This document shows positions 1 through 8,807 of a stretch of 64,000 nucleotides of DNA, in pieces. The stretch is taken from positions 124,001-188,000 of the forward strand of contig NZ_WBMT01000024.1 in the NCBI RefSeq assembly GCF_008923185.1, in the 5' to 3' direction. Numbering within the stretch: the first letter of the stretch is position 1; every line of letters starts with the position of its first letter. The DNA is from Actinomadura rudentiformis (GTDB taxonomy: Bacteria > Actinomycetota > Actinomycetes > Streptosporangiales > Streptosporangiaceae). Made by a program: the position numbers and the translations under genes. The notes beneath the pieces were generated by a model. The model ran no database searches and was not told the origin of the DNA. It saw only the letters and a list, made by a program, of their open reading frames with translations.

Positions 1-2
1 CC

Positions 3-524
3 GAGTCGGGGCCGCAGGCGGGCGACTACCCGCTCGGCGCGTGGGGCGCGGAAAGCCGCGACTACCACATCTGCGTGGAGGTGTCGCCGGGCGAGGTCGG
101 CAAGGAGCTGCGTGCCGGCTGGGTCAAGCTCGTGGTGCCGGGCGCCGCCGGGGCCGAGGACGAGATCCTGGCGACCGGCAACGTCCTGGTCCAGTGGACC
201 GACGACGAGGCGGCCTCCACCAGGATCAACCCGCGCGTCGCGCACTACACCGGGCAGGCGGAGCTGGCCGACGCCATCCAGGAGGGACTGCAGGCCCGCA
301 AGGACGGCGACGAGGACACGGCCACCGCGCGCCTCGGCCGCGCCGTGAAGCTCGCCGAGGAGGCCGGCAACGACGAGATCACCTCGCTGCTGCGGAAGGT
401 CGTGGACGTGGTCGATCCGGCGACCGGCACCGTCCGGCTGAAGAAGAACGTCGAGAAGGCCGACGAGATGTCCCTGGACACGCGGTCGACCAAGACCGTC
501 CGTACACGGAAGGGCGAGGGGTGA
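3..524 (+). CDS. C-terminal part of a vWA-domain-type protein (5' truncated by window)
   Basis: The reading frame is open from base 3 and ends at a TGA at 522-524, so the N-terminal part lies outside the window. The visible 173 residues begin with a beta-rich segment (GDYPLGAWGAESRDYHICV) of the kind I associate with the region after the vWA fold in actinobacterial vWA proteins, followed by a helical acidic and basic tail. The MIDAS site would lie upstream and is not visible. The gene is followed within 2 bp by the FHA gene and belongs to the same operon. The family call rests on remembered similarity and context; the coding call is firm. Confidence 0.6.
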   Translation, partial: ESGPQAGDYPLGAWGAESRDYHICVEVSPGEVGKELRAGWVKLVVPGAAGAEDEILATGNVLVQWTDDEAASTRINPRVAHYTGQAELADAIQEGLQARKDGDEDTATARLGRAVKLAEEAGNDEITSLLRKVVDVVDPATGTVRLKKNVEKADEMSLDTRSTKTVRTRKGEG

Positions 525-526
525 CG

Positions 527-1474
527 ATGGCGACCTGCCCGGCGGGCCACACCTCCGGCGCGACCGACTACTGCGACGTCTGCGGCGAGCGCATCGGCGC
601 TCCGGCGGCGCCGACCGGCACGCCGAGCCCGACCATGCAGATGCACGCGGTGGGGTCGGCGGCAGGAGCTCCGTGCCCCGACTGCGGGACACCGTCGAGC
701 GACCGGTTCTGCGAGGAGTGCGGGTACGACTTCGCGACCGGCGGCGGCAAGCCGACACCCGTGATCGTCACCCAGCCGCCCCACCCGGATTCCCCGCATG
801 CTTCCGGGCCGTCGCGCCATATCGCTCCCGAGGAGCTCCAGCGGCGCACGACCGGAGCGTCCGCCTCCCCGCCCGCCGCGCCCCCCGTTCCCGCCGGCCC
901 ACCGGCTGGAACGGCGAGCCGTGACGCCACCATCGAGAGGGCCTCACGCATCGCAGGGCCTGCCTCCGGAGCGCCGCCAGCCGGGTCCGCGCCAGGAACA
1001 TCCGCGCCTGGCGGGTCCGCCGGGGCAGCGGCTGGAGCCGCGCCAGGAGCAGCCACCCCCGGCACGGGCTGGGTCGCGTTGGTGAACGCCGACCGCGACT
1101 ACTTCGCGACGATCGTCGCCGAGGAAGGGCCCGACTCCGGGAATCTCGCGTTCCCCCCGTACCACCCGGAACGCCGGATCCCGCTGGAGGCGCAGCAGGT
1201 GCGCATCGGGCGGCGGAGCTCCTCGCACGGCACGCCGGAGATCGACCTGCGCGAGCCGCCCGAGGACCCCGGTGTCTCGCACGTCCACGCCGTCCTGCTG
1301 GCCAAGCCGGACGGCACATGGACCCTGGTCGACCCGGGCTCCACCAACCGCACGTGCCTCAACGGCGCGACCGAGCCCATCCCGTACAACGTCGAGATCC
1401 CGGTCGGCGACGGCGACCGCATCCATGTGGGCGCCTGGACCACCATCACGCTGCGGAGAGGCGAGGCTACATGA
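527..1474 (+). CDS. Zinc-ribbon plus FHA domain protein
   Basis: The protein has 315 residues. Two short zinc-ribbon-like segments lie at the N-terminus (C4, C16-x2-C19, then paired CPDC and CEEC near residues 50-65). A Pro/Ala-rich linker of over 100 residues follows, then a C-terminal FHA domain at about 223-314 with IGRRSSS, SH and GSTNRT motifs that normally bind phosphothreonine. ATG 527 is chosen because GAGGGG lies at a normal distance; a GTG at 521 overlapping the previous stop is the alternative. The stop overlaps the next start (ATGA). The neighbours are GlnX- and GlnH-like genes. In mycobacteria a GlnH/GlnX signal passes through kinase PknG to the FHA protein GarA, so this protein may play a comparable reader role; that is inference. 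Confidence 0.85.
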   Translation: MATCPAGHTSGATDYCDVCGERIGAPAAPTGTPSPTMQMHAVGSAAGAPCPDCGTPSSDRFCEECGYDFATGGGKPTPVIVTQPPHPDSPHASGPSRHIAPEELQRRTTGASASPPAAPPVPAGPPAGTASRDATIERASRIAGPASGAPPAGSAPGTSAPGGSAGAAAGAAPGAATPGTGWVALVNADRDYFATIVAEEGPDSGNLAFPPYHPERRIPLEAQQVRIGRRSSSHGTPEIDLREPPEDPGVSHVHAVLLAKPDGTWTLVDPGSTNRTCLNGATEPIPYNVEIPVGDGDRIHVGAWTTITLRRGEAT

Positions 1475-2973
1475 CGGCCGTACACCAGGCTCCCTCGGCG
1501 GGCTCGCCACCCCCCGGACCGCCTCCGGGCACGGCGCCGGCGACACGGCAGGCAGCCCCGCCCGCGCTGCCCGGCCGTCCCGCCGCGCGCAGCGAGCCGC
1601 GCACCGGTGCCGCGCGGCTGGTCCCGCGGACCGTCGCGAGCCGGATCCGCTCCCTCACGGTGCTGGTTCTCATCGCGCTGGCCGGACTGCTCGCCGTCAC
1701 CTGGAGCGCGGTCGGGAACGCGCGCGACGGCGTCCGGGTCATCGGGCACGACGCGGGGCGGCAGGTCGTCGCCACCGGCGACCTCTACACCCAGCTCATC
1801 AACATGGACGCGCGGCTCGCGGACGCGCTGCTGATCGGCCGCACACCGAACCTCGGCGAAAAGCGCGACCAGGCGCTCCGCGACTACGACGACAGCCGCC
1901 TCCGCGCCGGCACCGCGCTGCTCCAGGCGGCCAGGCTGGCCGACGATGACACCGAGAAACGCACCGCGCGCGAACTGCTGGACGCGGTGGCGCGCTACGA
2001 GCGGCTGGCCGGGCAGGCGCTGCTGCTCGACCAGCAGACGCCGCACACCGCGGGAACGCCGCCGGAGCCCGTGCTGAAGGTCTACCGGCAGGCGACCGAC
2101 CTGATGAAGCTCGACCTGTTGCCCAAGGCCTACAACCTGACCCTCGACAACGGCACCCTCGTCCGCCACACGTACGAGGACAAGCAGGACGCGGTCTCGA
2201 ACGGCAGGCTGTGGGTGCTCCTCACCGGGATCGTTCTGCTGGCGCTGCTCGGCGGTTTGCAGCTCTTCCTCGCCGCGCGCTTCCGGCGGATGCTCAACCC
2301 CGCGCTGGCACTGGCCACTGTCGCCACGCTGGTCCTGGTGGGCGTGAGCTTCACGATGTTGGGCGGCCAGGCCGATCAACTGCGCAAGGCCAAGGAGGAC
2401 GGCTTCGACTCCATCCTCGCGCTGTCGCGGGCCCGCGCCATCGGCAACAGCGCCAACGCCGACCAGACGAGGTTCCTGCTGGACCCGGTCCGCGCCGACA
2501 CCTACGAGCAGGTCTTCCTCAGCAAGTCGCAGGCCATCCTGTACGTGAAGGCGGACAGCCTCGCGCAGTACAGCGCGGCCGTGCAGACGCCGGGTCGCGA
2601 ACGGGAGTACCTCGGCTTCCTGGGCACGGAGTCCCGCCGTGCCTCGCTGCCCGGCCAGAACGCCGCCCTCGGCTCGGTCTTCACCACGTACCGCGCGTAC
2701 CAGCGCGACGACCGCGCCCTCCGTTCCCTGGTGGCGAACGACCAGCGGCAGCAGGCGATCACGGAGCGGCTGGCCAGGCCCGACTCGTCCTTCGTCAGGT
2801 ACGACGTGGCCCTGAACGAGCTCATCAAGATCCACCAGACCGCGTTCGACGACGCGATCAAGAAGGGCGACGACGGCACCGCCGGCTGGAACATCGTGAT
2901 CCCGGCCGCGGGGCTGGTGCTGGTCGCGGTGGTCCTGGCCGGCGTCCGCCCCCGGCTCTCGGAGTACCGGTGA
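1471..2973 (+). CDS. GlnX-like multi-pass membrane sensor protein
   Basis: The protein has 500 residues: a Pro/Ala-rich cytoplasmic N-terminus, a membrane helix at about 61-79, a mainly helical region of about 165 residues, a helix pair at about 247-268 and 280-300, a second helical region, and a last helix near 475-492. Two extracytoplasmic helical modules anchored by four helices match the design of GlnX, which in mycobacteria works with the binding lipoprotein GlnH to control PknG. ATG 1471 overlaps the FHA gene's stop (ATGA), and glnH starts 11 bp after the stop, so the genes are probably co-translated. No catalytic motif is visible. The GlnX assignment rests on topology and gene neighbours. 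Confidence 0.65.
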   Translation: MTAVHQAPSAGSPPPGPPPGTAPATRQAAPPALPGRPAARSEPRTGAARLVPRTVASRIRSLTVLVLIALAGLLAVTWSAVGNARDGVRVIGHDAGRQVVATGDLYTQLINMDARLADALLIGRTPNLGEKRDQALRDYDDSRLRAGTALLQAARLADDDTEKRTARELLDAVARYERLAGQALLLDQQTPHTAGTPPEPVLKVYRQATDLMKLDLLPKAYNLTLDNGTLVRHTYEDKQDAVSNGRLWVLLTGIVLLALLGGLQLFLAARFRRMLNPALALATVATLVLVGVSFTMLGGQADQLRKAKEDGFDSILALSRARAIGNSANADQTRFLLDPVRADTYEQVFLSKSQAILYVKADSLAQYSAAVQTPGREREYLGFLGTESRRASLPGQNAALGSVFTTYRAYQRDDRALRSLVANDQRQQAITERLARPDSSFVRYDVALNELIKIHQTAFDDAIKKGDDGTAGWNIVIPAAGLVLVAVVLAGVRPRLSEYR

Positions 2974-2984
2974 GGGAGCAGAGA

Positions 2985-3836
2985 ATGCGCGTACGTCGTC
3001 GGATCGGGGGCGCCGCCCTGGCGGCCGCCTCCGTCCTGGGAGCCTCCGCTTGTGGCATCGGCGCCGCCCAGGAGGGCTCGGTGGCGGGCAAGGACACGCT
3101 GGTCATCGGAGTCAACAAGGACCAGCCCGGGGTGGGCGTCCGCACGCCCGCCGGCGGCTACGAGGGCTTCGACATCGACATCGCGCGGGAGGTCGCCAAG
3201 CGGCTCGGCGTCACCGGCGGGAACGTCACGTTCAAGGAGGTGACGTCCGGCACCCGGCAGCAGATGATCAAGAACGGGGACGTCGACCTCGTGGTGGCCA
3301 GCTACTCGATCACGCCGGACCGCAAGGCCGAGGTGACGTTCGCCGGGCCCTACTACATCGCCCACCAGGACGTGCTGGTCCGTGGTGACAGCACCATCAG
3401 GAACGTGCGCGACCTCAAGGACCGCACCCTCTGCCAGGTGGAGGGCTCGGTGTCCTACGAGCGCGTCACCAAGGAGAGGGGCATCGCCGCGAAGCCGGTG
3501 CCGGCCACCGGCTACGCCGACTGCCTCGACAAGCTGACCAAGGGCACGGTCGACGCCGTGTCCACCGATGACCTGATCCTCGCCGGGCTCGCCGCGCAGG
3601 CCGCCAGGAGCGGCGGCGCCCAGGGCGGAACGCCCAAGATCGTCAACGCGCCGATCTCGGACGAGAACTACGGCATCGGCATGAAGCTCGGTGACACCGA
3701 CGGCTGCGTGGCGGTCAACAAGGCGATCACCAGCATGTACCAGGACGGGACAGCGCAGAAGCTTCTGGCCAAGTGGTTCGATCCCGTCCGCCTCAAGTAC
3801 ACGACGACGGTCCCCCAGTTCGAGGGGTGCGAGTAG
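2985..3836 (+). CDS. glnH: Glutamate/amino-acid binding lipoprotein (SBP family 3, GlnH-like)
   Basis: The protein has 283 residues. A signal peptide leads to Cys23 in an ASAC lipobox, so it is probably a membrane-anchored lipoprotein. A family 3 solute-binding fold follows with typical segments GYEGFDIDIAREVAKRLG, a DVDLVVASYSITPDR motif and FAGPYY. No ABC permease or ATPase gene is next to it; instead it follows the GlnX-like membrane gene. This supports a sensing role for extracellular amino acids (Asp/Glu/Asn in mycobacterial GlnH) rather than transport, though the ligand cannot be read from sequence. ATG 2985 has GGGAGCAGAG just upstream. Confidence 0.85.
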   Translation: MRVRRRIGGAALAAASVLGASACGIGAAQEGSVAGKDTLVIGVNKDQPGVGVRTPAGGYEGFDIDIAREVAKRLGVTGGNVTFKEVTSGTRQQMIKNGDVDLVVASYSITPDRKAEVTFAGPYYIAHQDVLVRGDSTIRNVRDLKDRTLCQVEGSVSYERVTKERGIAAKPVPATGYADCLDKLTKGTVDAVSTDDLILAGLAAQAARSGGAQGGTPKIVNAPISDENYGIGMKLGDTDGCVAVNKAITSMYQDGTAQKLLAKWFDPVRLKYTTTVPQFEGCE

Positions 3837-4018
3837 ACCGTCCTCCAGCCCCCACCCAGCCGCCTTTCAAAGGACAAGCTTCGCTTGGCTGCCTGACGGG
3901 ATACCGAGATCAGTCGGTTACGCAAGTGGCACTTCCGGCCCAGGATCGTACGTTATGGTCGCGATCAAAAGCATTTCCGGTAATAACCACCCGACCGGCG
4001 AGAGGTACGAGGAGCACC

Positions 4019-5203
4019 ATGACGACGGTCATCCTGGTGGTGATGTGCGTCGTCGTGGGGGCGCTCGAGCTTTATGCCGGGAAGCAGAGCAAGGACCAGG
4101 CGCGCGCGTTCGTCCGCCGGATCGACGAGCTGAACGAGCAGGTCAGCAAGCAGAACACCGTGCTCGTGACCGTCGGCGAGCAGCTCACCGCCGAGCTGTC
4201 CAAGGTCAAGCGCGACGTGCTGCCCGCGCTCGACTCGCGGTTGCGCCAGAACACCGGCCAGGTCGAGGAGCTCGCCGCGCTCGTCCACCAGGCCGACGGC
4301 TACCTGCGGGTCCAGGCCACCCGCCTGCACGACCTGGAGAAGCAGCGGGTCACGCTGGCCGCGCTGCGGCGCAAGCTCGTCGAGGTCGAGACGTCGGTGC
4401 GGTCGGTCACCCGCGCGGGCACGGCCGCGGTCGAGGGCAAGGTCGACGCCGCGCTCGACCGGCTGTCCGATCTCGAACGCAGCGGCACCGAGATCCTGGA
4501 GCTGCAGCGCACGCTCACCCGGACGCTCGAAGACGTGGAGGACGTCGTCACCGAGCTGCTCCAGTTCACCGAGGGCGAGCTGGACGAGGCGGTCACCTCC
4601 TCTCTCACCGGCCAGCCTCGCGGCGGCGAGGGCGACGCCGCGGCGGTGACGGCGACCGGACGGCTGTGGACTCGGGACGAGCACCTGGACGACATCCTCA
4701 CCGAGGTCTACGAACGGTGCGTCCGCACGGCCCGCCTCAACATCCGGTTCCGCACGATGGAGGGCCCGAACGGCTCGACGCCGGGGACGCCTGAGCGGCG
4801 CCGCTACTTCCTCGCCGGGCACAACATGGAGGACCTCGCGGGCGGCTTCACCGCACTGCTGATCTCGACCGGCGCCGACCTCCCCCACAACGGCAACGGC
4901 CTGTCGCGCGGCCGGCCCGTCCTGCCGCCGGGTGTCGAGCCGCCGCGGGCCCCGGAGGACGAGGCGGCGCTCAAGGCGTTGCTGCGCACGCTCCACGAGA
5001 GCACGGGCGCCGTGGCGCAGATCGGCCCGCTCATGGCCGTACGCGCGCGGGACGAGCTGCTGTGCGCCGTGCTGACCCCGCCGCAGTCGCTGGAGCTGGA
5101 GAGCGACGAGGTCTACTGGGATCCTGCCGCGGCCACCGTGCGGCTGCGCCGGCTCCCGTCCCATCAGTTGTGGGATCTCACCGCCTGGGCCGCCACGCCG
5201 TAG
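4019..5203 (+). CDS. Membrane-anchored coiled-coil protein, unknown function
   Basis: The protein has 394 residues: one N-terminal hydrophobic helix (about residues 4-20) acting as signal anchor, then about 170 residues of heptad-rich helix (VRRIDELNEQVSKQNTVL onward), then a mixed C-terminal domain with no motif that I recognise. GAGGTACGAGGAG lies upstream of ATG 4019. A 182-bp gap separates it from glnH, so it may have its own promoter. Its 3' end overlaps the convergent gene on the other strand by 40 bp. Confidence 0.75.
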   Translation: MTTVILVVMCVVVGALELYAGKQSKDQARAFVRRIDELNEQVSKQNTVLVTVGEQLTAELSKVKRDVLPALDSRLRQNTGQVEELAALVHQADGYLRVQATRLHDLEKQRVTLAALRRKLVEVETSVRSVTRAGTAAVEGKVDAALDRLSDLERSGTEILELQRTLTRTLEDVEDVVTELLQFTEGELDEAVTSSLTGQPRGGEGDAAAVTATGRLWTRDEHLDDILTEVYERCVRTARLNIRFRTMEGPNGSTPGTPERRRYFLAGHNMEDLAGGFTALLISTGADLPHNGNGLSRGRPVLPPGVEPPRAPEDEAALKALLRTLHESTGAVAQIGPLMAVRARDELLCAVLTPPQSLELESDEVYWDPAAATVRLRRLPSHQLWDLTAWAATP

Positions 5204-5856
5204 GCCCGTACGGTCCGTTCGCCGGGGTCGCCGAGCTGGACGAAGACCGGGCAGGTGACCGCGCCTGTCACCTGGTCGACCTCGGCGCACAGCCCGATGC
5301 CCGTGGCGCGGTCGAGGAAGACCACGTTCTCCACGGCCTTCGCGGCGCGCACGGCGTACGGGACCGAGTCGGCGTCACCCGTGTCGAAGAGCTCCTCGAA
5401 GGTGAGCTTGCGCGCGTACCGCAGCAACTCCCCGGCGTCCACGATCCGGGTGCCGATCGCGGCCGCCGGACCGGCGATGACGATGCCGAAGCTCGGGTTG
5501 TCGCGGCCGCGCACATAGATCTCCCGGTCCGGCTCCAGGCCCCGCCGCCGGACGGGCAGGTGCAGGCCGAACCCGGCGTCGCCGTTGAGGAACGCCGGCG
5601 GCCCGAAGCCGTTCATGCCCGTCTCGGACGGCCCCTCGGCCACGCGCAGCGCACCACCGGGAAGATGCCAGCCCGGCAGGTAGACGCCGAGCCCGCGCAA
5701 CAGCAACCGCCAGACGGGACGCCCGGTGACGTCCGGGACGAACTCCCCTTGCGGGCCGCGAGCGCCCGCAGAGCCGTCGTCCAGAGCCGGACCCGGGGCA
5801 GGCCGCTGAGCGCCGTCCATGAGCAACATCTTGTGGTCTCGCACCCGCACATACAA
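5164..5856 (-). CDS. Hypothetical protein
   Basis: An open frame of 230 residues on the minus strand. Composition and frame length look coding, and the opposite-strand frame looks like its shadow. No signal peptide, membrane helix or motif is recognised. The last 40 bp overlap the end of the convergent coiled-coil gene. The start is uncertain: in-frame ATGs occur at 5856, 5829 and 5820, none with a strong ribosome site. Confidence 0.55.
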   Translation of the reverse strand: MYVRVRDHKMLLMDGAQRPAPGPALDDGSAGARGPQGEFVPDVTGRPVWRLLLRGLGVYLPGWHLPGGALRVAEGPSETGMNGFGPPAFLNGDAGFGLHLPVRRRGLEPDREIYVRGRDNPSFGIVIAGPAAAIGTRIVDAGELLRYARKLTFEELFDTGDADSVPYAVRAAKAVENVVFLDRATGIGLCAEVDQVTGAVTCPVFVQLGDPGERTVRAYGVAAQAVRSHN

Positions 5857-5970
5857 GACCGTTTACGGAACCCGGTCACCGGCCGTCGGTTTCTGACCTC
5901 ATGGGGACTGCGGAGGCGCGCTCCGGTCGGCTACCGTTTGAAGTCACCGGATCATGACGAGGGTGCCGCC

Positions 5971-6489
5971 GTGAACATGCAAGACATGATGGTGTTCCGC
6001 GACGCGGGCTCGCGGACCGTCGACAGGTACCTGATGTCGTACGAGGGGCGCGTGATCGCGGTCCGGCGGCATCCCGCGGTGTTGCTGCTCCCCGTCTCGC
6101 TCGTCGTCGCCGGCCTGGTCCTGTGCGGCTTCGTCGGCGCGGCGCTCGGCGTCACCTGGGTCTGGTGGTTGTGGCTGCTGCTGCTCGGCTACCTGACCTG
6201 GAAGGTCATCGCCTGGTCGATCGAGTTCTTCCTGGTCACCGAGCACCGGGTGATGGTGATCAGTGGCGTGCTCAACCGCTCGGTCGCGATGATGCCGCTC
6301 GCCAAGGTCACCGACATCGCGTTGGAACGTTCGCTCGCCGGACGCATGCTGGGGTACGGCGAGTTCGTGATGGAGTCGGCGGGCCAAAAGCAGGCACTCC
6401 GCAACGTCGGCTACATGCCGTATCCCGAGCAGCTCTACCTTGAGGTCTCCTCGGTCATCTTCGGCGCCGAGGACGCGTCGCCGGACTGA
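5971..6489 (+). CDS. Bacterial PH-domain (bPH2/YdbS-like) membrane protein
   Basis: The protein has 172 residues. Two adjacent hydrophobic helices (about 36-80) form a hairpin, followed by a C-terminal bacterial PH-like domain with the typical start FLVTEHRVMVISGVLNRS and a later MPLAKVTDI stretch. The function of this family is poorly known; some members affect membrane homeostasis. GTG 5971 is chosen because GAGGG lies 7 bp upstream; ATG 5977 is an alternative. Confidence 0.8.
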   Translation: MNMQDMMVFRDAGSRTVDRYLMSYEGRVIAVRRHPAVLLLPVSLVVAGLVLCGFVGAALGVTWVWWLWLLLLGYLTWKVIAWSIEFFLVTEHRVMVISGVLNRSVAMMPLAKVTDIALERSLAGRMLGYGEFVMESAGQKQALRNVGYMPYPEQLYLEVSSVIFGAEDASPD

Positions 6490-6537
6490 CCTCAAGTGGT
6501 GGACGGGCCCCTCGGGCTCTCTCGGGCTCTCCGGCCC

Positions 6538-7944
6538 TCAGGAGTCGAAGCCGAGGCCGAAGCGGTCGAGCGTGCGCAGCCAGAGCCCCCGGCGGCCGCC
6601 GTTGCGGTCGGCGCGGGCGATCTCCCGGCGGGTCAGTTCGATCACCCCGTAGCGCAGCGGCTCCGGCGGGAACGGCACCGGCTTGGACCGAACCATCCGC
6701 AGGCGGGTGCGCTCGGTCTCCTCCCCGGGCGCCAGGCCGACTCCGAGCCGGTCCAGCATGACGTCCGCGCCGAACCGTGTCGCCCCCACGCCGAGCCCCG
6801 TGTAGCCGGCGGCGTACGCGAGGCGCCCGCCGTGCGCCGTGCCGAAGAACGCGCAGAAGCGGCTGCAGGTGTCGATCACCCCGCCCCACGCGTGGCTGAA
6901 CCGGAGGCCCTCCAACTGCGGGAAGGTCGTGAAGAAGTGTTCGGCCAGGGTGGCGAACGTGGCGGGCCGCCGTTCGAGCTCGGCGTGGATCTCGTTGCCG
7001 AAGTGGTAGATCGCGTCGTAGCCGCCCCACAGGATCCGGTCGTCGGCCGTCAGCCGGTAGTAGTGGAACTGGTTGGCGCTGTCGCCGAGTCCCTGCCGGT
7101 GCGTCCAGCCGATGGCCTCACGCTGCTCCTTGCTCAGCGGCTCGGACACCAGGGCGTAGTCGTACACCGGCACCAGGAAGTGCCGGAGACGCTTCAGGAG
7201 GGGCGGGAAGACTCCGGTGCCAAGGGCGACCTTGCCGGCCACGACCGCGCCGTACGGCGTGGACAGGCGCAGCCGTGAGCCGCTGTGCAGTCCCGTGACC
7301 CTGGTGTTCTCGTAGATGCGGACGCCGAGGGAACGGCACGCGTCGGCGAGCCCCCAGGCGAGCTTGGCGGGGTTCACCATCGCCACGCCGTCGCGATCCC
7401 AGAGGCCGCCGAGATACGTGGGCGAGTCGACTTCCTTGCGGACCTCGGCGGCGTCGAGGAGGATCGGCGCGCGGCCGAGGGCGCTGGCCGCCTCGGCGTC
7501 TTCGGCCAGCCCGGGGATCTGCCACTCCTGCGTGGCGACGTTCAGCTCGCCGGTGAGCTCCCACTCGGCGTCGATGCCGTACCGGGTGAGGGTGGCGCCG
7601 ATGTCCCGGAGATTCTCGTGGCCGAGCCGTTCGAGCTCGGCCATCTCCTCCGGCCAGCGTTCCATGCCGTTGCCGAGCCCGTGCGTCAGGCTGGCCGCGC
7701 AGAAGCCGCCGTTGCGGCCGGAGGCGGCGGCGCCGATCCGGTCTGCCTCCAGCACCACCACGTCCAGCGACGGATCGCGTTCCTTGGCCCGCAGTGCCGC
7801 CCACAGGCCGGTGTAGCCGCCGCCCACCACCGCGAGGTCGCAGGTCTCCCGGCCGACCAGGGCCGCGCCCGCCTCGGGGCGTGCGGGGTCCTGCAGCCAG
7901 TACGGCGCCGGTTCGGCCTCGGCAAGCGACGTCAGCGCGTTCAC
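6538..7944 (-). CDS. FAD-dependent amine oxidoreductase, probably gamma-glutamylputrescine oxidase-like
   Basis: The protein has 468 residues and a DAO-type fold. The dinucleotide-binding motif is VVGGGYTGLWAA near residue 37, followed by the E of VVLEAD and SGRNGGFC. The C-terminal FAD contact is YAAGYTGLGVG. The frame continues upstream through potC, but GTG 7944 has GAGGAGTGG at the right distance. It is the last gene of a minus-strand run of polyamine transporter genes headed by an aldehyde dehydrogenase, which fits oxidation of a polyamine or its glutamyl conjugate (PuuB-like). The exact substrate is inference. Confidence 0.8.
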   Translation of the reverse strand: MNALTSLAEAEPAPYWLQDPARPEAGAALVGRETCDLAVVGGGYTGLWAALRAKERDPSLDVVVLEADRIGAAASGRNGGFCAASLTHGLGNGMERWPEEMAELERLGHENLRDIGATLTRYGIDAEWELTGELNVATQEWQIPGLAEDAEAASALGRAPILLDAAEVRKEVDSPTYLGGLWDRDGVAMVNPAKLAWGLADACRSLGVRIYENTRVTGLHSGSRLRLSTPYGAVVAGKVALGTGVFPPLLKRLRHFLVPVYDYALVSEPLSKEQREAIGWTHRQGLGDSANQFHYYRLTADDRILWGGYDAIYHFGNEIHAELERRPATFATLAEHFFTTFPQLEGLRFSHAWGGVIDTCSRFCAFFGTAHGGRLAYAAGYTGLGVGATRFGADVMLDRLGVGLAPGEETERTRLRMVRSKPVPFPPEPLRYGVIELTRREIARADRNGGRRGLWLRTLDRFGLGFDS

Positions 7945-7964
7945 ATTTCCACTCCTCACGGCCC

Positions 7965-8807
7965 TCAGCTGTGCCGGGCGCGGCGACGGGCGGCGACGAT
8001 GTTGATGACGGCGAGCAGCACCCCGATGGCGAAGATCAGCGTGCCCATGACGTTGACCTGGGGCGGGGTGCCGGTGCGGGTGGAGGACCAGACCCACAGC
8101 GGGAACGTCTGGGTCGATCCGCTGGTGAAGTTGGTGATGATGAAGTCGTCCACCGACAGCGCGAACGCCAGCAGCGCCCCCGACAGCACCCCCGGCATGA
8201 TCATCGGCAGTGTGACCAGCCTGAACGTGGTGAGCGGGCCGGCGCCGAGATCGCGCGCCGCCTCCTCGACCGACGGGTCGATGCCGACCGCCCGCGCCCG
8301 GACCGTGATCGCCACGAACGACACCGAGAACATGACGTGCGCGGCCAGGATGGTCAGGTAGCCGCGCGGCGTCTCGGTCGCCACGAACATCGACAACAGC
8401 GAGGCACCCATGACGATCTCGGGGCAGGAGATCGCGGCGAACATCACCAGGTTGGCCATGCCCTGACCGCGGAACCGGTGCCGCCCGATGGCCAGCCCGA
8501 GCAGGGTCCCCAGCACCGTCGCGATCAGCGTGGTGAGCAGCGCGATGGTGAGCGAGTTGATCAGCGCGGTGGTGAGGTCCTTCTTGTCGAACAGATGGAC
8601 GTACCACTTGAGCGTGAAGCCCTCCCACTCGAAGTTCTGCTTGGTGTGGGTGTCGTTGAAGCCGAAGAGGATCATCACGGCGATCGGCACGAGCAGCCAG
8701 CCGACCAGCACGATCGTGTAGAGATGCAGGCCGCGCCCCCTGAGGGGCCGGCGACGGCGGCGCCGCGGCGCGGCGACGGGCGGCGGGGCGGAGATCGTGG
8801 TCGTCAT
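7965..8807 (-). CDS. potC: Polyamine ABC transporter permease, PotC type
   Basis: The protein has 280 residues, with an Arg-rich cytoplasmic N-terminus and about six membrane helices. The permease EAA loop is present (EEAARDLGAGPLTTFRLVTL). The short ALSVDDFIITNF segment is typical of PotC/PotI-type permeases for putrescine and spermidine. The start overlaps the potB stop (ATGA at 8804-8807), indicating coupled translation. It would pair with PotB in the membrane and be driven by PotA. Confidence 0.9.
   Translation of the reverse strand: MTTTISAPPPVAAPRRRRRRPLRGRGLHLYTIVLVGWLLVPIAVMILFGFNDTHTKQNFEWEGFTLKWYVHLFDKKDLTTALINSLTIALLTTLIATVLGTLLGLAIGRHRFRGQGMANLVMFAAISCPEIVMGASLLSMFVATETPRGYLTILAAHVMFSVSFVAITVRARAVGIDPSVEEAARDLGAGPLTTFRLVTLPMIMPGVLSGALLAFALSVDDFIITNFTSGSTQTFPLWVWSSTRTGTPPQVNVMGTLIFAIGVLLAVINIVAARRRARHS

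Noticed and set aside
1099..2835. Long open frame on the minus strand opposite the FHA and GlnX-like genes
   Set aside because: It mirrors the codon pattern of the real plus-strand genes; its translation is Arg/Gly/Val-rich with no motif.
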